Shown one piece after another: positions 51,095 through 60,235 of a DNA stretch of 64,000 bases (positions are counted from its first letter, which is position 1; each line of letters begins with the position of its first letter). The stretch comes from Nocardioides baekrokdamisoli (GTDB taxonomy: Bacteria > Actinomycetota > Actinomycetes > Propionibacteriales > Nocardioidaceae). The DNA lies in contig NZ_AP019307.1 of assembly GCF_003945325.1 (NCBI RefSeq), positions 806,001-870,000 of the forward strand. The letters are read 5' to 3'. The translations under genes and the position numbers were made by a program. The notes under the pieces are model-generated. The model made no database searches, had not been told where the DNA came from, and saw only the letters and a list, made by a program, of their open reading frames with translations.

Positions 51095-52209
51095 GCGTCA
51101 CCCTCCATGCCTTCAGTTGTCATCGCGGCGGCCGCGCGACGAGCGCGGGTCAAACAGTCCTCAAGATCATCACCGTAGGTGTTGACGTGACCGACCTTGC
51201 GGCCCGGGCGAGCCTCCTTGCCGTACCAGTGAGCCTTCACCGAGGGGTCCGCCAGCGCCTTCTCGTACGCCCCGGCGAGGTCGCTGACGCCTCCGAGGAC
51301 GTTGACCATCACCACGTACGGTGCCCGTAGGTCGGTGGCGCCGAGCGGCAGTCCGAGCACGGCGCGTACGTGGTTCTCGAACTGCGAGGTGACCGCGCCG
51401 TCCTGGGTCCAGTGGCCGGTGTTGTGCGGACGCATCGCAAGTTCGTTGACGAGGATCCGGCCATCGGTCGTCTCGAAGAGTTCGACCGCGAGGATGCCGA
51501 CGACACCCAGTTCGGTGGCGATCCGGCGGGCCAGCGCCTCGGTCTCGGCCTCGACATCGGCCGCGAGATCCGGCGCGGGAGCGATCACCTCGCGGCAGAC
51601 GCCGTCCACCTGAAGGGTCTCGACGACTGGGTACGACACCACCTCGCCGGTCGCGGACCGCGCCACGAGGGCCGACAACTCGCGCCGGAAGTCGACGAGT
51701 TCTTCGGCGAGGATCGTCGCACCGGACGCGAAGGCATCGGCGCAGTCGGCAGCGGAGCGTACGAACCACACGCCCTTGCCGTCGTAGCCACCACGGGTGG
51801 TCTTGATGACGCACGGGATACCGAACGCCTCGACGTCCGCCACCGAGGTCACGATGGCGTTGCGCGGGCACGGAGCGCCCAACTGGCCGAGGCGCGTACG
51901 CATCAGGCCCTTGTCCTGCGCGTACACCAGCGCGTCCGGGCCCGGACGTACAGCGACACCCATCGCCTCAAGCGCATGCAGGTGTTCGGTCGGAACGTGT
52001 TCGTGGTCGAAGGTCACGGCCTCGCAACCAGCCACGATGGCGGTCAGCGCATCGAGGTCGCGGTAGTCGCCGACCGTGTGGGCGGGAATCACCTGCGCCG
52101 CGGAGACGCCGGGGGCCTCGGCCAGGAGGCGCAGGTCGATGCCCAGAGCTGCGGCCGGTTCGGCCATCATCCGCGCGAGCTGGCCGCCACCGATGATCGC
52201 CAACGTCAT
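51091..52209 (-). CDS. purK: N5-carboxyaminoimidazole ribonucleotide synthase
   Basis: 372 residues of ATP-grasp type. The opening [19 protein letters not shown] (about 5-23), [23 protein letters not shown] and the C-terminal magnesium-binding [26 protein letters not shown] are all as expected. It makes N5-CAIR from AIR, ATP and bicarbonate. Operon with purE downstream; the cyclase and birA genes lie upstream on the same strand, an order also known from mycobacteria apart from the cyclase. Confidence 0.96.
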   Translation of the reverse strand: MTLAIIGGGQLARMMAEPAAALGIDLRLLAEAPGVSAAQVIPAHTVGDYRDLDALTAIVAGCEAVTFDHEHVPTEHLHALEAMGVAVRPGPDALVYAQDKGLMRTRLGQLGAPCPRNAIVTSVADVEAFGIPCVIKTTRGGYDGKGVWFVRSAADCADAFASGATILAEELVDFRRELSALVARSATGEVVSYPVVETLQVDGVCREVIAPAPDLAADVEAETEALARRIATELGVVGILAVELFETTDGRILVNELAMRPHNTGHWTQDGAVTSQFENHVRAVLGLPLGATDLRAPYVVMVNVLGGVSDLAGAYEKALADPSVKAHWYGKEARPGRKVGHVNTYGDDLEDCLTRARRAAAAMTTEGMEGDA

Positions 52210-52227
52210 GGGGAAACCCTATCCAAC

Positions 52228-52281
52228 GCCGAACCGTGAGGTTTGCACGCCCGAACCGTGGGGTTTGCTCACGGTTCGGCG
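52228..52281. repeat. GAACCGTGAGG repeat family, copy 2
   Basis: GCCGAACCGTGAGGTTTGC (52228-52246) is identical to the arm at 45742. A second direct copy with one change (GTGGGG) lies at 52250-52268, followed at once by TCACGGTTCGGCG in reverse. It fills the gap between the cyclase stop and the purK start. Confidence 0.72.
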
Positions 52282-52284
52282 GCG

Positions 52285-53253
52285 TCAGAGGCGGGTGACC
52301 GCGACCGGCTCGACGATGCCGAAGCCTCGCACCGGCCGGGCAGCCAGGCGCCGGGTCTCGAACTGGTCCGCCGGGAGGAGCGCGGCGGTCGCGTCGTCGA
52401 CGATGATCCGGTTCCGCCGCGCGACCGCGGTGAGGCGGGAGGCGAGGTTGACGGGCGGGCCGAAGACATCGCCCTGACGCGCCACCACCGAGCCCGACGC
52501 CAGCCCGACACGTACGTCGGGCATCCGGGGATCCCGACCGATCACCTGGATGATCCCCTGGGCGGTGTCGTACGCCGCGATCGGATCGTGGTTCACGAAC
52601 AGGACCGAGTCGCCGATCGACTTGATCACCCGACCCCGGTTGCTCGAGATGACATCAGCGCACCGCGACTCGAACACCTCCACAAGGTCGCCGATCTCGC
52701 CCTCAGCCATCCGGTTCGACAGGGCCGTGAACGAGACGATGTCGGCGAACCCCACGGTCAAGTCGATGGTGTGCAGGTCGTGGTCATCGGCAGCGCCGGC
52801 CTCGACACGGGCAATCGCGGCATCCAGATGTCGATGCCAGGCGTAGATCAGCAAGGTCTCGAACGGTTGGACGAAGTCATCGGTCATCCCGATCGCAGCA
52901 GCGATCAGGTTCCCCTGCTCCTCGTCGGCTCCCAGCGCCTCGACGCGGTGCAGGATCGCGGTGACCTGCCAGTCCGCCAGTCGGGCCATCGTCTGCCCGA
53001 GCCCGCGGGCGAGGTTCACCGCGAGGTCGAGATCGACCAGGCCGGTACGTACGAGTTCAGCCGCTGTACGCAAGGCGTGGATGTCCTGCTCCAGAAACAT
53101 CGCCTGGCCGCCCGACTCCGGGAAGCCCAGCGCACGCCAGAGGCGCTTGGCGTGCTCCACGGGAAGGCCGACCGCCCGAGCAACCTCATCAGAGGTGTAG
53201 CGCCCCGAGACCGGTACGCCGGACAGCGCATCCAGAGGATCGATCTCGCTCAC
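52285..53253 (-). CDS. Class III adenylate cyclase with N-terminal regulatory domain
   Basis: 322 residues. Residues about 1-150 form a helical regulatory region like that of the pH-sensing mycobacterial cyclases (Rv1264/Rv2212 group). The catalytic domain (about 155-320) has both metal aspartates (VGFADIVSFT, KSIGDSVLF), an adenine-selecting lysine and aspartate (RVIKSIG, GDVFG), and the transition-state asparagine and arginine in PVNLASRL. All key residues are present, so it should make cAMP as a homodimer. It follows birA by seven bases. Start at ATG 53253. Confidence 0.88.
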   Translation of the reverse strand: MSEIDPLDALSGVPVSGRYTSDEVARAVGLPVEHAKRLWRALGFPESGGQAMFLEQDIHALRTAAELVRTGLVDLDLAVNLARGLGQTMARLADWQVTAILHRVEALGADEEQGNLIAAAIGMTDDFVQPFETLLIYAWHRHLDAAIARVEAGAADDHDLHTIDLTVGFADIVSFTALSNRMAEGEIGDLVEVFESRCADVISSNRGRVIKSIGDSVLFVNHDPIAAYDTAQGIIQVIGRDPRMPDVRVGLASGSVVARQGDVFGPPVNLASRLTAVARRNRIIVDDATAALLPADQFETRRLAARPVRGFGIVEPVAVTRL

Positions 53254-53260
53254 AGAGCGA

Positions 53261-54025
53261 TCATGTCAGGCGGGCGTGGACGACGTCGCCCACGTTGACC
53301 GCCTTGCCTGCGACCAGTAGTCGACCATCCCCGTCCACGCCATCCGCGATGCCCTCGACCACCGACCCGTCAGGCATGGAGACCGTCACTGCGTGCCCGA
53401 TCGTGGCGCTCCGGGCGGCGTAGGCGTGGATGAGCTCCGCCTCGGTGAACGTCGTCAGCTCCGCGATCCGGTGCCTCAGACGCAGCAGCACCGACGTCAG
53501 CAGCGTGGTCCTCGACATCGTGATGCCCTCAAGTGCGAGCGAGGTCGCAGTCGGCACAGGCAGCTCGTCGGCGGTCAGGCTGACGTTGATGCCGATGCCG
53601 ATCACGGCTGCGGTGGCCGACCCGCTCATGACGAGCTCGGACAGGATCCCGGACACCTTCCGCCCGTCGATCAGCACGTCATTGGGCCATTTGACCTTCG
53701 CCTCCGGGCCGATGGCCTCGGCGACCGCCAGTCCGGCCACGAGCGAGAGCCAGCCCCACCGGGCGGGCGAGACGTGCCGGCGTACGAGCACGGAGAAGGC
53801 CAACCCGGACTGCGCAGGCAGTTCCCAGGACCGATCAAGTCGGCCTCGGCCCGCCGTCTGATGCTCGGCGACGATGACCGTCCACTCCGGTGCGCCCGCC
53901 CGCGCCCGCTCGGCGCAGACGGCGTTGGTCGAGGCGGTTTCGTCCAGAACCTCCACGGAGAACCCGGGCAGACCGGCCAGGGCGGAGGGATCGAGGGACG
54001 GGCGGGAGTCGGCTGCAGAACTCAT
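53261..54025 (-). CDS. birA: Biotin-[acetyl-CoA carboxylase] ligase
   Basis: 254 residues from ATG 54025 (GTG 54031 is an alternative). The BPL signature is intact: DETASTNAVC, the biotin/AMP loop GRGRLDRSWELP, the active-site KWPNDVLIDGRKVSGIL, and a C-terminal SH3-like domain (VSMPDGSVVEGIADGVDGDGRLLV). There is no N-terminal DNA-binding domain, so it is a pure ligase that biotinylates the carboxyl carrier protein. The divergent accD gene starts 86 bases away. Confidence 0.95.
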   Translation of the reverse strand: MSSAADSRPSLDPSALAGLPGFSVEVLDETASTNAVCAERARAGAPEWTVIVAEHQTAGRGRLDRSWELPAQSGLAFSVLVRRHVSPARWGWLSLVAGLAVAEAIGPEAKVKWPNDVLIDGRKVSGILSELVMSGSATAAVIGIGINVSLTADELPVPTATSLALEGITMSRTTLLTSVLLRLRHRIAELTTFTEAELIHAYAARSATIGHAVTVSMPDGSVVEGIADGVDGDGRLLVAGKAVNVGDVVHARLT

Positions 54026-54111
54026 AGCCACTAGATTGGCCCAGGATTGCCGCGAGAGATACGTCTCCGCGCCCCGTCATGAACATCAAGCCTGAGGAGT
54101 CCGGCACACCG

Positions 54112-55734
54112 ATGAGCACCGCAGCCGCCGACAACGCCCTTTCCAGCGCGCCCAAGCACGACTTGCACACGACCGCGGGCAAGCTCGCTGACTTCGCGGA
54201 CCGCATCGACCAGGCGGTCCATGCCTCGTCCGCGAAGGCGATCGAGAAGCAGCACGCCAAGGGCCGCAAGACCGCCCGAGAGCGCATCGAGATGCTCTTC
54301 GACGAGGGTTCCTTCGTCGAGCTCGACGAACTGGCCAAGCACCGCTCGGTCGCGTTCGGCCTGGAGAAGACCCGTCCGTACGGCGACGGTGTCGTCACCG
54401 GGTACGGCACGGTCAACGGTCGTCAGGTGTGCGTGTTCTCCCAGGACTTCACCGTCTTCGGCGGCTCGCTGGGCGAGGTGTACGGCGAGAAGATCTGCAA
54501 GATCATGGATCTGGCCATCAAGACCGGCTCCCCGATCGTCGGCATCAACGAGGGCGCCGGCGCACGCATCCAGGAGGGCGTCGTCTCGCTCGGCCTGTAC
54601 GGCGAGATCTTCAAGCGCAACGTGCACGCCTCCGGCGTGATCCCGCAGATCTCGCTGATCATGGGCAACTGCGCCGGTGGCCACGTGTACTCCCCTGCCG
54701 TCACCGACTTCACCGTCATGGTCGACCAGACCTCGGCGATGTTCATCACCGGCCCGGACGTCATCAAGACCGTCACCGGTGAGGAGATCTCGATGGAGGA
54801 CCTGGGCGGCGCCCGGGCCCACAACACCAAGTCGGGTGCCTCGCACTACATGGCCGCCGACGAAGAGGACGCCATCGAGTACGTCAAGGGCCTGCTGGAC
54901 CACCTCCCGCAGAACAACCTCGACGAACTGCCGATCTACGACGTCGTCGCGGACCTCGCGCCGACCGATGACGACCTGGCGCTGGACACCTTCATCCCGG
55001 ACAGCCCGAACGTCCCGTACGACATGCACAACGTCATCGAGAAGGTCCTCGACGACGGCGAGTTCCTCGAGGTGCACCCGCTGTTCGCCCCGAACCTCAT
55101 CGTCGGCTTCGGCCGCGTCGAGGGTCGGCCGGTCGGCGTGGTCGCCAACCAGCCGATGCAGTTCGCCGGTTGCCTGGACATCGACGCCTCGGAGAAGGCA
55201 GCCCGCTTCGTACGTACGTGTGATGCCTTCAACGTGCCGGTCGTGACCTTCGTCGACACCCCGGGCTTCCTCCCGGGTTCGACCCAGGAGCACACCGGCA
55301 TCATCCGCCGCGGCGCGAAGCTCATCTACGCCTACTGCGAGGCCACCGTCCCGCTGGTCACCGTCATCACCCGCAAGGCCTTCGGCGGCGCGTACGACGT
55401 GATGGGCTCCAAGCACCTCGGCGCCGACATCAACCTCGCCTGGCCGACCAGCCAGATCGCGGTCATGGGTTCCCAGGGCGCGGCCAACATCATCCACCGC
55501 CGCGAACTCAAGAAGGTCGAGGAGGACGGCGGCGACGTCGAAGCCCGCCGTGCCGTCCTCATCGACGAGTACGAGACCACCCTCGCGAACCCCTACATCG
55601 CTGCGGAGCGTGGCTACATCGACGCGGTCATCCGCCCGTCGGAAACCCGCGCCGAGGTCATCAAGGCCCTGCGACTGCTCGCCACCAAGCGCGCGACCCT
55701 GCCCGCCAAGAAGCACGGAAACATCCCGCTCTGA
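54112..55734 (+). CDS. accD: Acyl-CoA carboxylase beta subunit (carboxyltransferase)
   Basis: 540 residues from ATG 54112; a start at 54079 would add 11. The crotonase-like N and C halves carry [12 protein letters not shown] and [12 protein letters not shown] oxyanion-hole loops and, in the second half, [11 protein letters not shown] and [11 protein letters not shown]. It is very close to the propionyl/acetyl-CoA carboxylase AccD5/PccB group, and transfers carboxybiotin to acyl-CoA to make methylmalonyl- or malonyl-CoA. accE overlaps in TGATG. The biotin-carrying alpha subunit is not in the window. Confidence 0.95.
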   Translation: MSTAAADNALSSAPKHDLHTTAGKLADFADRIDQAVHASSAKAIEKQHAKGRKTARERIEMLFDEGSFVELDELAKHRSVAFGLEKTRPYGDGVVTGYGTVNGRQVCVFSQDFTVFGGSLGEVYGEKICKIMDLAIKTGSPIVGINEGAGARIQEGVVSLGLYGEIFKRNVHASGVIPQISLIMGNCAGGHVYSPAVTDFTVMVDQTSAMFITGPDVIKTVTGEEISMEDLGGARAHNTKSGASHYMAADEEDAIEYVKGLLDHLPQNNLDELPIYDVVADLAPTDDDLALDTFIPDSPNVPYDMHNVIEKVLDDGEFLEVHPLFAPNLIVGFGRVEGRPVGVVANQPMQFAGCLDIDASEKAARFVRTCDAFNVPVVTFVDTPGFLPGSTQEHTGIIRRGAKLIYAYCEATVPLVTVITRKAFGGAYDVMGSKHLGADINLAWPTSQIAVMGSQGAANIIHRRELKKVEEDGGDVEARRAVLIDEYETTLANPYIAAERGYIDAVIRPSETRAEVIKALRLLATKRATLPAKKHGNIPL

Positions 55735-55964
55735 TGAGTGACGAGCAGCCGACCGAGGTGGCACCGGCCAAGCCGATGCTGCAGGTCATCAACGCCGACG
55801 CGACTCCGGAGCAGATCGCAGCGATCGTCGCCGTCTTCGCTGCCCTCGGAGGCGGTAGCGCGCCAGCGTCGAAGCGGCCGCGTTCGCTGTGGGCGACGCC
55901 GCAGCCGCGGCTGACGTACGCACATGGCCTGGGCGGCTGGCGCGCGAGCGGTCTGCCCCGCTGA
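55734..55964 (+). CDS. accE: Acyl-CoA carboxylase epsilon subunit
   Basis: 76 residues. The AccE signature is a beta-strand plus helix, VINADATPEQIAAIVAVFAALGG, followed by a basic region and the tail SLWATPQPRLTYAHGLGGWRASGLPR. The subunit raises activity and stability of the actinobacterial AccA-AccD complex. Directly coupled to accD by TGATG. Confidence 0.92.
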   Translation: MSDEQPTEVAPAKPMLQVINADATPEQIAAIVAVFAALGGGSAPASKRPRSLWATPQPRLTYAHGLGGWRASGLPR

Positions 55965-55969
55965 TCGGC

Positions 55970-57148
55970 GTGGGCACCGAGGCTGAGGCGGCTTCGCTGA
56001 GCCGGGGCCCTCGCACGTATCTGTGGTGGGTGCTGTCGCGCCTCGCCATGCTGGTGCTGCTCGGTCTCAACACCGGTGTCGAGACCGACGTCAACTACTA
56101 CCGGCTCTCACTGGGGTCGGGCCACGGGATGGCGCACACCCTCGTGGAGTACCCGGTCGCCGCGTACGGACTCATCGACGCGGTCTGGTCGTGGTTGCCG
56201 TCCACGAACGCCTTCCTGCTCGGCTGGCTCGTCCTGATGCTGGTCATCGATCTGGCGTTCTTCGTGCTCCTGGCACGGAGTCCCGGCCACCCTCGCGCAG
56301 TGCGGTTCTGGATCCTGGCCGGACCGGCGCTCGGCCCGATCATCTATTTCCGGTTCGATCTGGTGCCGGCCGTCCTGGTCGGGCTCGCCTGCCTGTACGC
56401 CGCCCGGCGGCCGCAGGTGGCAGGCGCCGCAGTCGCCATCGCCGCGCTGATCAAATACTGGCCTGCCGTGGTCGTACCAGGGCTCGTCCGGCAGGCGCGC
56501 GAGCGCAGCCGGCTCCTGATCGCCGCCGTCGGGACGGCGGTCGTCGGCGCCCTGTGTGCCCTGGCCGTAGCCGGGTGGCACCGGCAGTTCACTCCGCTGA
56601 TCTGGCAGAAGCAACGTGGACTGGAGTACGAGGCCGTCTGGGCGACGCCGGCGATGATCCTGCGCTGGTTCCGACCGCATGACTACACGATCGGGCTCAG
56701 CGCCTACGAGTCGGTCGACGTCACCGGACCGGGCGTCTCGACCCTGATCACGTTGACCACCGTCACCGAGATCGTGGTGGCGGTCTTGATCGGGTACGCC
56801 TGGTGGCGTCGTCGTCGGGACGCGACGCCTGCCAACGGAATGTGGCTGGTACTGGCGACGACCTCGGGCTTCATCATCAGCGACAAGGTGTTCAGCACCC
56901 AGTACCTGCTCTGGCTGCTCCCGGTCGCCGCGGTCGCTCTGCTGTTCGACACGAGCCGAACCTTCCGCCGCTGGGCGGCTCTGTTGCTCGCCACCAGCGT
57001 CCTCACCCAGCTCAGGTACCCCTTCCTTCAGGAAGCCAGTGCCGGGATGGTTCTGCCCACTGTCGTGGTCACGGTCAGGAACGGGCTGATGATCGGCCTG
57101 TTCGCGCTGGCGTTGCGAGAGGCCCTGCGTACCCCCGTCGGTGACTAG
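55970..57148 (+). CDS. GT87/DUF2029-like polytopic membrane protein
   Basis: 392 residues from GTG 55970, six bases after accE. About ten membrane helices. Between the first two helices lies GVETDVNYYRLSLG, whose aspartate position matches the conserved D of GT-C mannosyltransferases; EYPVAAYGLID and the later FSTQYLLWLLPVAAV also fit the GT87/PimE-like group. It may add mannose from a polyprenyl-phosphate donor to an envelope glycolipid. The assignment rests on layout and short motifs. Confidence 0.72.
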   Translation: MGTEAEAASLSRGPRTYLWWVLSRLAMLVLLGLNTGVETDVNYYRLSLGSGHGMAHTLVEYPVAAYGLIDAVWSWLPSTNAFLLGWLVLMLVIDLAFFVLLARSPGHPRAVRFWILAGPALGPIIYFRFDLVPAVLVGLACLYAARRPQVAGAAVAIAALIKYWPAVVVPGLVRQARERSRLLIAAVGTAVVGALCALAVAGWHRQFTPLIWQKQRGLEYEAVWATPAMILRWFRPHDYTIGLSAYESVDVTGPGVSTLITLTTVTEIVVAVLIGYAWWRRRRDATPANGMWLVLATTSGFIISDKVFSTQYLLWLLPVAAVALLFDTSRTFRRWAALLLATSVLTQLRYPFLQEASAGMVLPTVVVTVRNGLMIGLFALALREALRTPVGD

Positions 57149-57157
57149 GCTCGAACC

Positions 57158-58825
57158 ATGAGTCGCCAGATCGATGACCGCAGCAACTCCTACGTCGACG
57201 AGTTGTGCGCGCTCGACCCGATCACCGCGACCGAGGTCGGCGTCAAGGGGCACGACGACCGTCTCCCCGACCTGTCCCCGGACGGGTTCGCCGCGATCGA
57301 GGAACTCAACCGTCGTGCGCTCGCCGACGTACGCGCGCTGTCCCCGGCGGACGAGTTGGAGGCCGTTGCCCAGGAGTCGTTCCTGGAACGCACCGGGTTG
57401 GCGGTGGAGCGTGCCGACGCCGGTGTGAGCCGCAGCGAGTTCTCGGTGATCGTCAGCGGCCTGCACGCGGTCCGGTCGGTGTTCGACGTGATGCCGACCC
57501 AGACAGCTGAGGACTGGGACATGATCGCGGCTCGGCTGGCTGCGGTCCCCGACACGCTGTTGGGCTACCGCATCACCCTCCTGGACGAAGCTCAGCACGG
57601 CCGCGTGGCGGCCCGTCGGCAGTACGCCGAGGTCGCCTCACAGGTGCGCGGCTGGACCGGCCAGACGACCGGCGGGAACTACTTCACCACCCTGGTCGCG
57701 GATACTCCGACCGACCACAACGGACGGCTGGTCGAATTGGCTCGGGCGGCCTCAGCCGCGTACGCCGAGTTCGGCACATTCCTCGAACAGGACATGGCAC
57801 CCCGCGGACGCGACGCCGACGGTGTCGGGCGAGTGGCGTACGAACTCGCTTCCCGATACTTCCTCGGCGCCACGATCGATCTCGAGGAGACGTACGCCTG
57901 GGGCTGGCAGGAACTCAGGCGCATCGAGGACGACATGGCGGCCACCGCCCGCCGGATCGTGTCCGGCGGCACCATCGACGACGCTGTCGCGGCGCTCGAC
58001 GCTGACCCGAGCCGTGACTGTGGCAGTCGCGCCGCCTTCACGGAGTGGATGCAGAAGACGTCAGACGACATCCTGGCGCGGTTCGACGGCGTGCACTTCG
58101 ACATCGCCGCGCCGCTGCGAACCCTCGACTGCAAGGTCTCACCGGTCAATGACGGTGGCGCCTGGTACATCCCACCGACCGACGACTTCTCACGCCCGGG
58201 CACGATGTGGTTCTCATTCACCGACGACACGCCCCGCTTCTCGACCTGGCGCAACACCACCACGGTCTTCCACGAGGGCGTACCCGGTCATCACCTGCAG
58301 TGCGCCCAGGCGGTATATCGCGCCGATACATTGAACCGATGGCAACGACTGCTCTGCTGGGTCAGCGGTCACGGCGAGGGCTGGGCGTTGTACGCCGAGC
58401 GCCTGATGGATGACCTCGGCTACTTCACCGACCCGGGTGACCGGATGGGCTTCCTCGACGACCAGGCGTTGCGAGCAGCTCGCGTGATCGTGGACATCGG
58501 TGTCCACCTCGGCCTCACCATCCCCCGCGACAACCCGTTCGGCTGGCGCGGCGGGGAGACTTGGGACGCCGACAAGGTCTTCGAATTCATGCGAGCGCAC
58601 ACCCGGATGGACGACGGCTGGCTGCGTTTCGAAGTGAACCGCTACCTCGGTTGGCCCGGCCAGGCTCCGTCGTACAAGGTGGGCGAGAAGATCTGGTTGC
58701 AGGCCCGGGAGGACGCGCGTACGCGCAAGGGCGCGGCTTTCGACCTGAAGCAGTTCCACACCGATGCCCTCAACCTCGGCTCGCTCGGCCTCGACCCCCT
58801 CCAGCAGGCGCTAGCGCGCCTCTGA
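57158..58825 (+). CDS. DUF885 family protein, putative metallopeptidase
   Basis: 555 residues, mostly helical, cytoplasmic. Family signature motifs: VFHEGVPGHHLQCAQAVY (HExxxxHH, probable zinc site, about 370-387), GHGEGWALYAERLMDDLGYF (second glutamate) and GWPGQAPSYKVGEKIW near the end. DUF885 proteins resemble M2/M3-type peptidases and may clip oligopeptides. Substrate unknown. A 22-bp repeat array starts four bases after the stop. Confidence 0.88.
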   Translation: MSRQIDDRSNSYVDELCALDPITATEVGVKGHDDRLPDLSPDGFAAIEELNRRALADVRALSPADELEAVAQESFLERTGLAVERADAGVSRSEFSVIVSGLHAVRSVFDVMPTQTAEDWDMIAARLAAVPDTLLGYRITLLDEAQHGRVAARRQYAEVASQVRGWTGQTTGGNYFTTLVADTPTDHNGRLVELARAASAAYAEFGTFLEQDMAPRGRDADGVGRVAYELASRYFLGATIDLEETYAWGWQELRRIEDDMAATARRIVSGGTIDDAVAALDADPSRDCGSRAAFTEWMQKTSDDILARFDGVHFDIAAPLRTLDCKVSPVNDGGAWYIPPTDDFSRPGTMWFSFTDDTPRFSTWRNTTTVFHEGVPGHHLQCAQAVYRADTLNRWQRLLCWVSGHGEGWALYAERLMDDLGYFTDPGDRMGFLDDQALRAARVIVDIGVHLGLTIPRDNPFGWRGGETWDADKVFEFMRAHTRMDDGWLRFEVNRYLGWPGQAPSYKVGEKIWLQAREDARTRKGAAFDLKQFHTDALNLGSLGLDPLQQALARL

Positions 58826-58828
58826 CGC

Positions 58829-58960
58829 CGAAACCCGACATCCGTCACCTCGAGACCCGACATCCGTCACCTCGAAACCCGACATCCGTCACCTCGAGAC
58901 CCGACGTCCGTCACGTCGAAACCCGACGTCCGTCACGTCGAAACCCGACATCGGTCGTGC
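58829..58960. repeat. Array of six 22-bp tandem repeats
   Basis: Units begin at 58829, 58851, 58873, 58895, 58917 and 58939. The core of each is CCGACATCCGTCACCTCGA, with A/G changes at a few positions; units 4 and 5 have GTCC and ACGT in place of ATCC and ACCT, and unit 6 diverges at its end. The period is not a multiple of three, so it does not encode a repeat peptide. It lies directly upstream of the Phd/PIN pair. Confidence 0.9.
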
Positions 58961-58987
58961 GAATCGAAACCACTGGACTAAGTCTGA

Positions 58988-59259
<272 letters not shown>

Positions 59260-59260
<1 letters not shown>

Positions 59261-59640
59261 TGTTGCTCGACACAAATGCCCTCCTGTGGCTGCTCTGGGC
59301 ACCCGAACGGCTGGGGCCCGCAGCGCGCGAGGCCATCGCGGCCTCGCCGGCCGTCTACGTCTCGGCGATCAGCCATGTTGAGATCCAGATCAAACAACTC
59401 AAGGGCAAGTTGCGGGTGCCCGATGATCTGGCCGCCGGCATTGAACGGCAGGGACTCCGGCCGCTGCCGATGCGCGACGTGCACGCGGCGGCCCTGGCTG
59501 AATTCCCAGAGCTGGTGGGCCATGATCCGTTCGACCGCCAACTCCTTGCGCAAGCGAGGGCAGAGAGGCTCACGTTGCTCACCTCGGACGAGCGTCTACT
59601 CACTCTCGCTCACGACTGGATCCATGACGCCAGGCGCTGA
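59260..59640 (+). CDS. PIN-domain toxin (VapC-like)
   Basis: 126 residues. The four acidic PIN residues look present: D in LLDTNALLW, E in ISHVEIQIK, D in GHDPFDRQLLAQ and D in LLTSDERLL. The enzyme is expected to be a magnesium-dependent RNase that cuts tRNA or rRNA when free of antitoxin. The DTNALLW opening is the form usual for Phd-linked VapC. The ATG at 59260 is coupled to the antitoxin stop. Confidence 0.92.
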
Positions 59641-59688
59641 ACCACAGTATGAGTCGCCGATTCATACGACAGCAGCAATAATTCCCCG

Positions 59689-60222
59689 ATGTCCTTCTTC
59701 GAGCGCGGACCACGCGGCGACGGTCAGTCCGACCCGTCGACGCGGCAATCCCTGCGCAAGTTGCAGGAGGATCCCGTACGCCTCGCGGCTCTTCTTGCGG
59801 GGGCGAACAGCGTCGTTCCGAAGCGTCGTCGGCGAGTCGGCTTCTTCACCACGTCCGGCGTCACGATCGTGCTGCTCCTCTCGGCGATCGAGGCCCCGAG
59901 CCTGTTCGCCGCGGTGGGACTGACCCACTCTCATGAGGTCTCCGCTGAGCAATCGCGTCCGGTCACGCGTACTCCCGGCTCGAGCCCGAGCACGTCGATT
60001 TCCCGCACCTGGGCACCAACTCGGGGCACGTCCAACCCGATCAGCACCGCGAGCCCGCAGGCGACGAGGACGCCCCCGCGGACCTTGGCGCGAACGGTCC
60101 GGTCATCAGGGCCGATGGCTCGCGTGGCGGCGAGTCAGACCGCCGCCGCATCCGCGACCGCGTCGGCTAAAGCCCACGGAAAAGCGGGGAAGCACGGCAA
60201 GTCCGGCATCGGCAAGAAGTAG
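59689..60222 (+). CDS. Hypothetical single-pass protein with S/T/P-rich ectodomain
   Basis: 177 residues, not recognised. A short charged cytoplasmic region (about 1-47, ending KRRRRVGF) leads to one membrane helix (about 48-70: TTSGVTIVLLLSAIEAPSLFAAVGL), then a Ser/Thr/Pro/Arg-rich, low-complexity external part and a lysine-glycine tail (KAHGKAGKHGKSGIGKK). The external segment could be glycosylated or bind acidic wall polymers. Base use is somewhat below the local GC bias in the central part. Confidence 0.6.
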   Translation: MSFFERGPRGDGQSDPSTRQSLRKLQEDPVRLAALLAGANSVVPKRRRRVGFFTTSGVTIVLLLSAIEAPSLFAAVGLTHSHEVSAEQSRPVTRTPGSSPSTSISRTWAPTRGTSNPISTASPQATRTPPRTLARTVRSSGPMARVAASQTAAASATASAKAHGKAGKHGKSGIGKK

Positions 60223-60235
60223 GGCACAGGCGGGT

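Noticed and set aside
54031..55764. 577-codon minus-strand frame opposite accD
   Set aside because: Antisense of the carboxylase gene; no motif and no ribosome site.
58829..58960. CRISPR array
   Set aside because: Units are directly tandem with no spacers between them and no cas genes are near.
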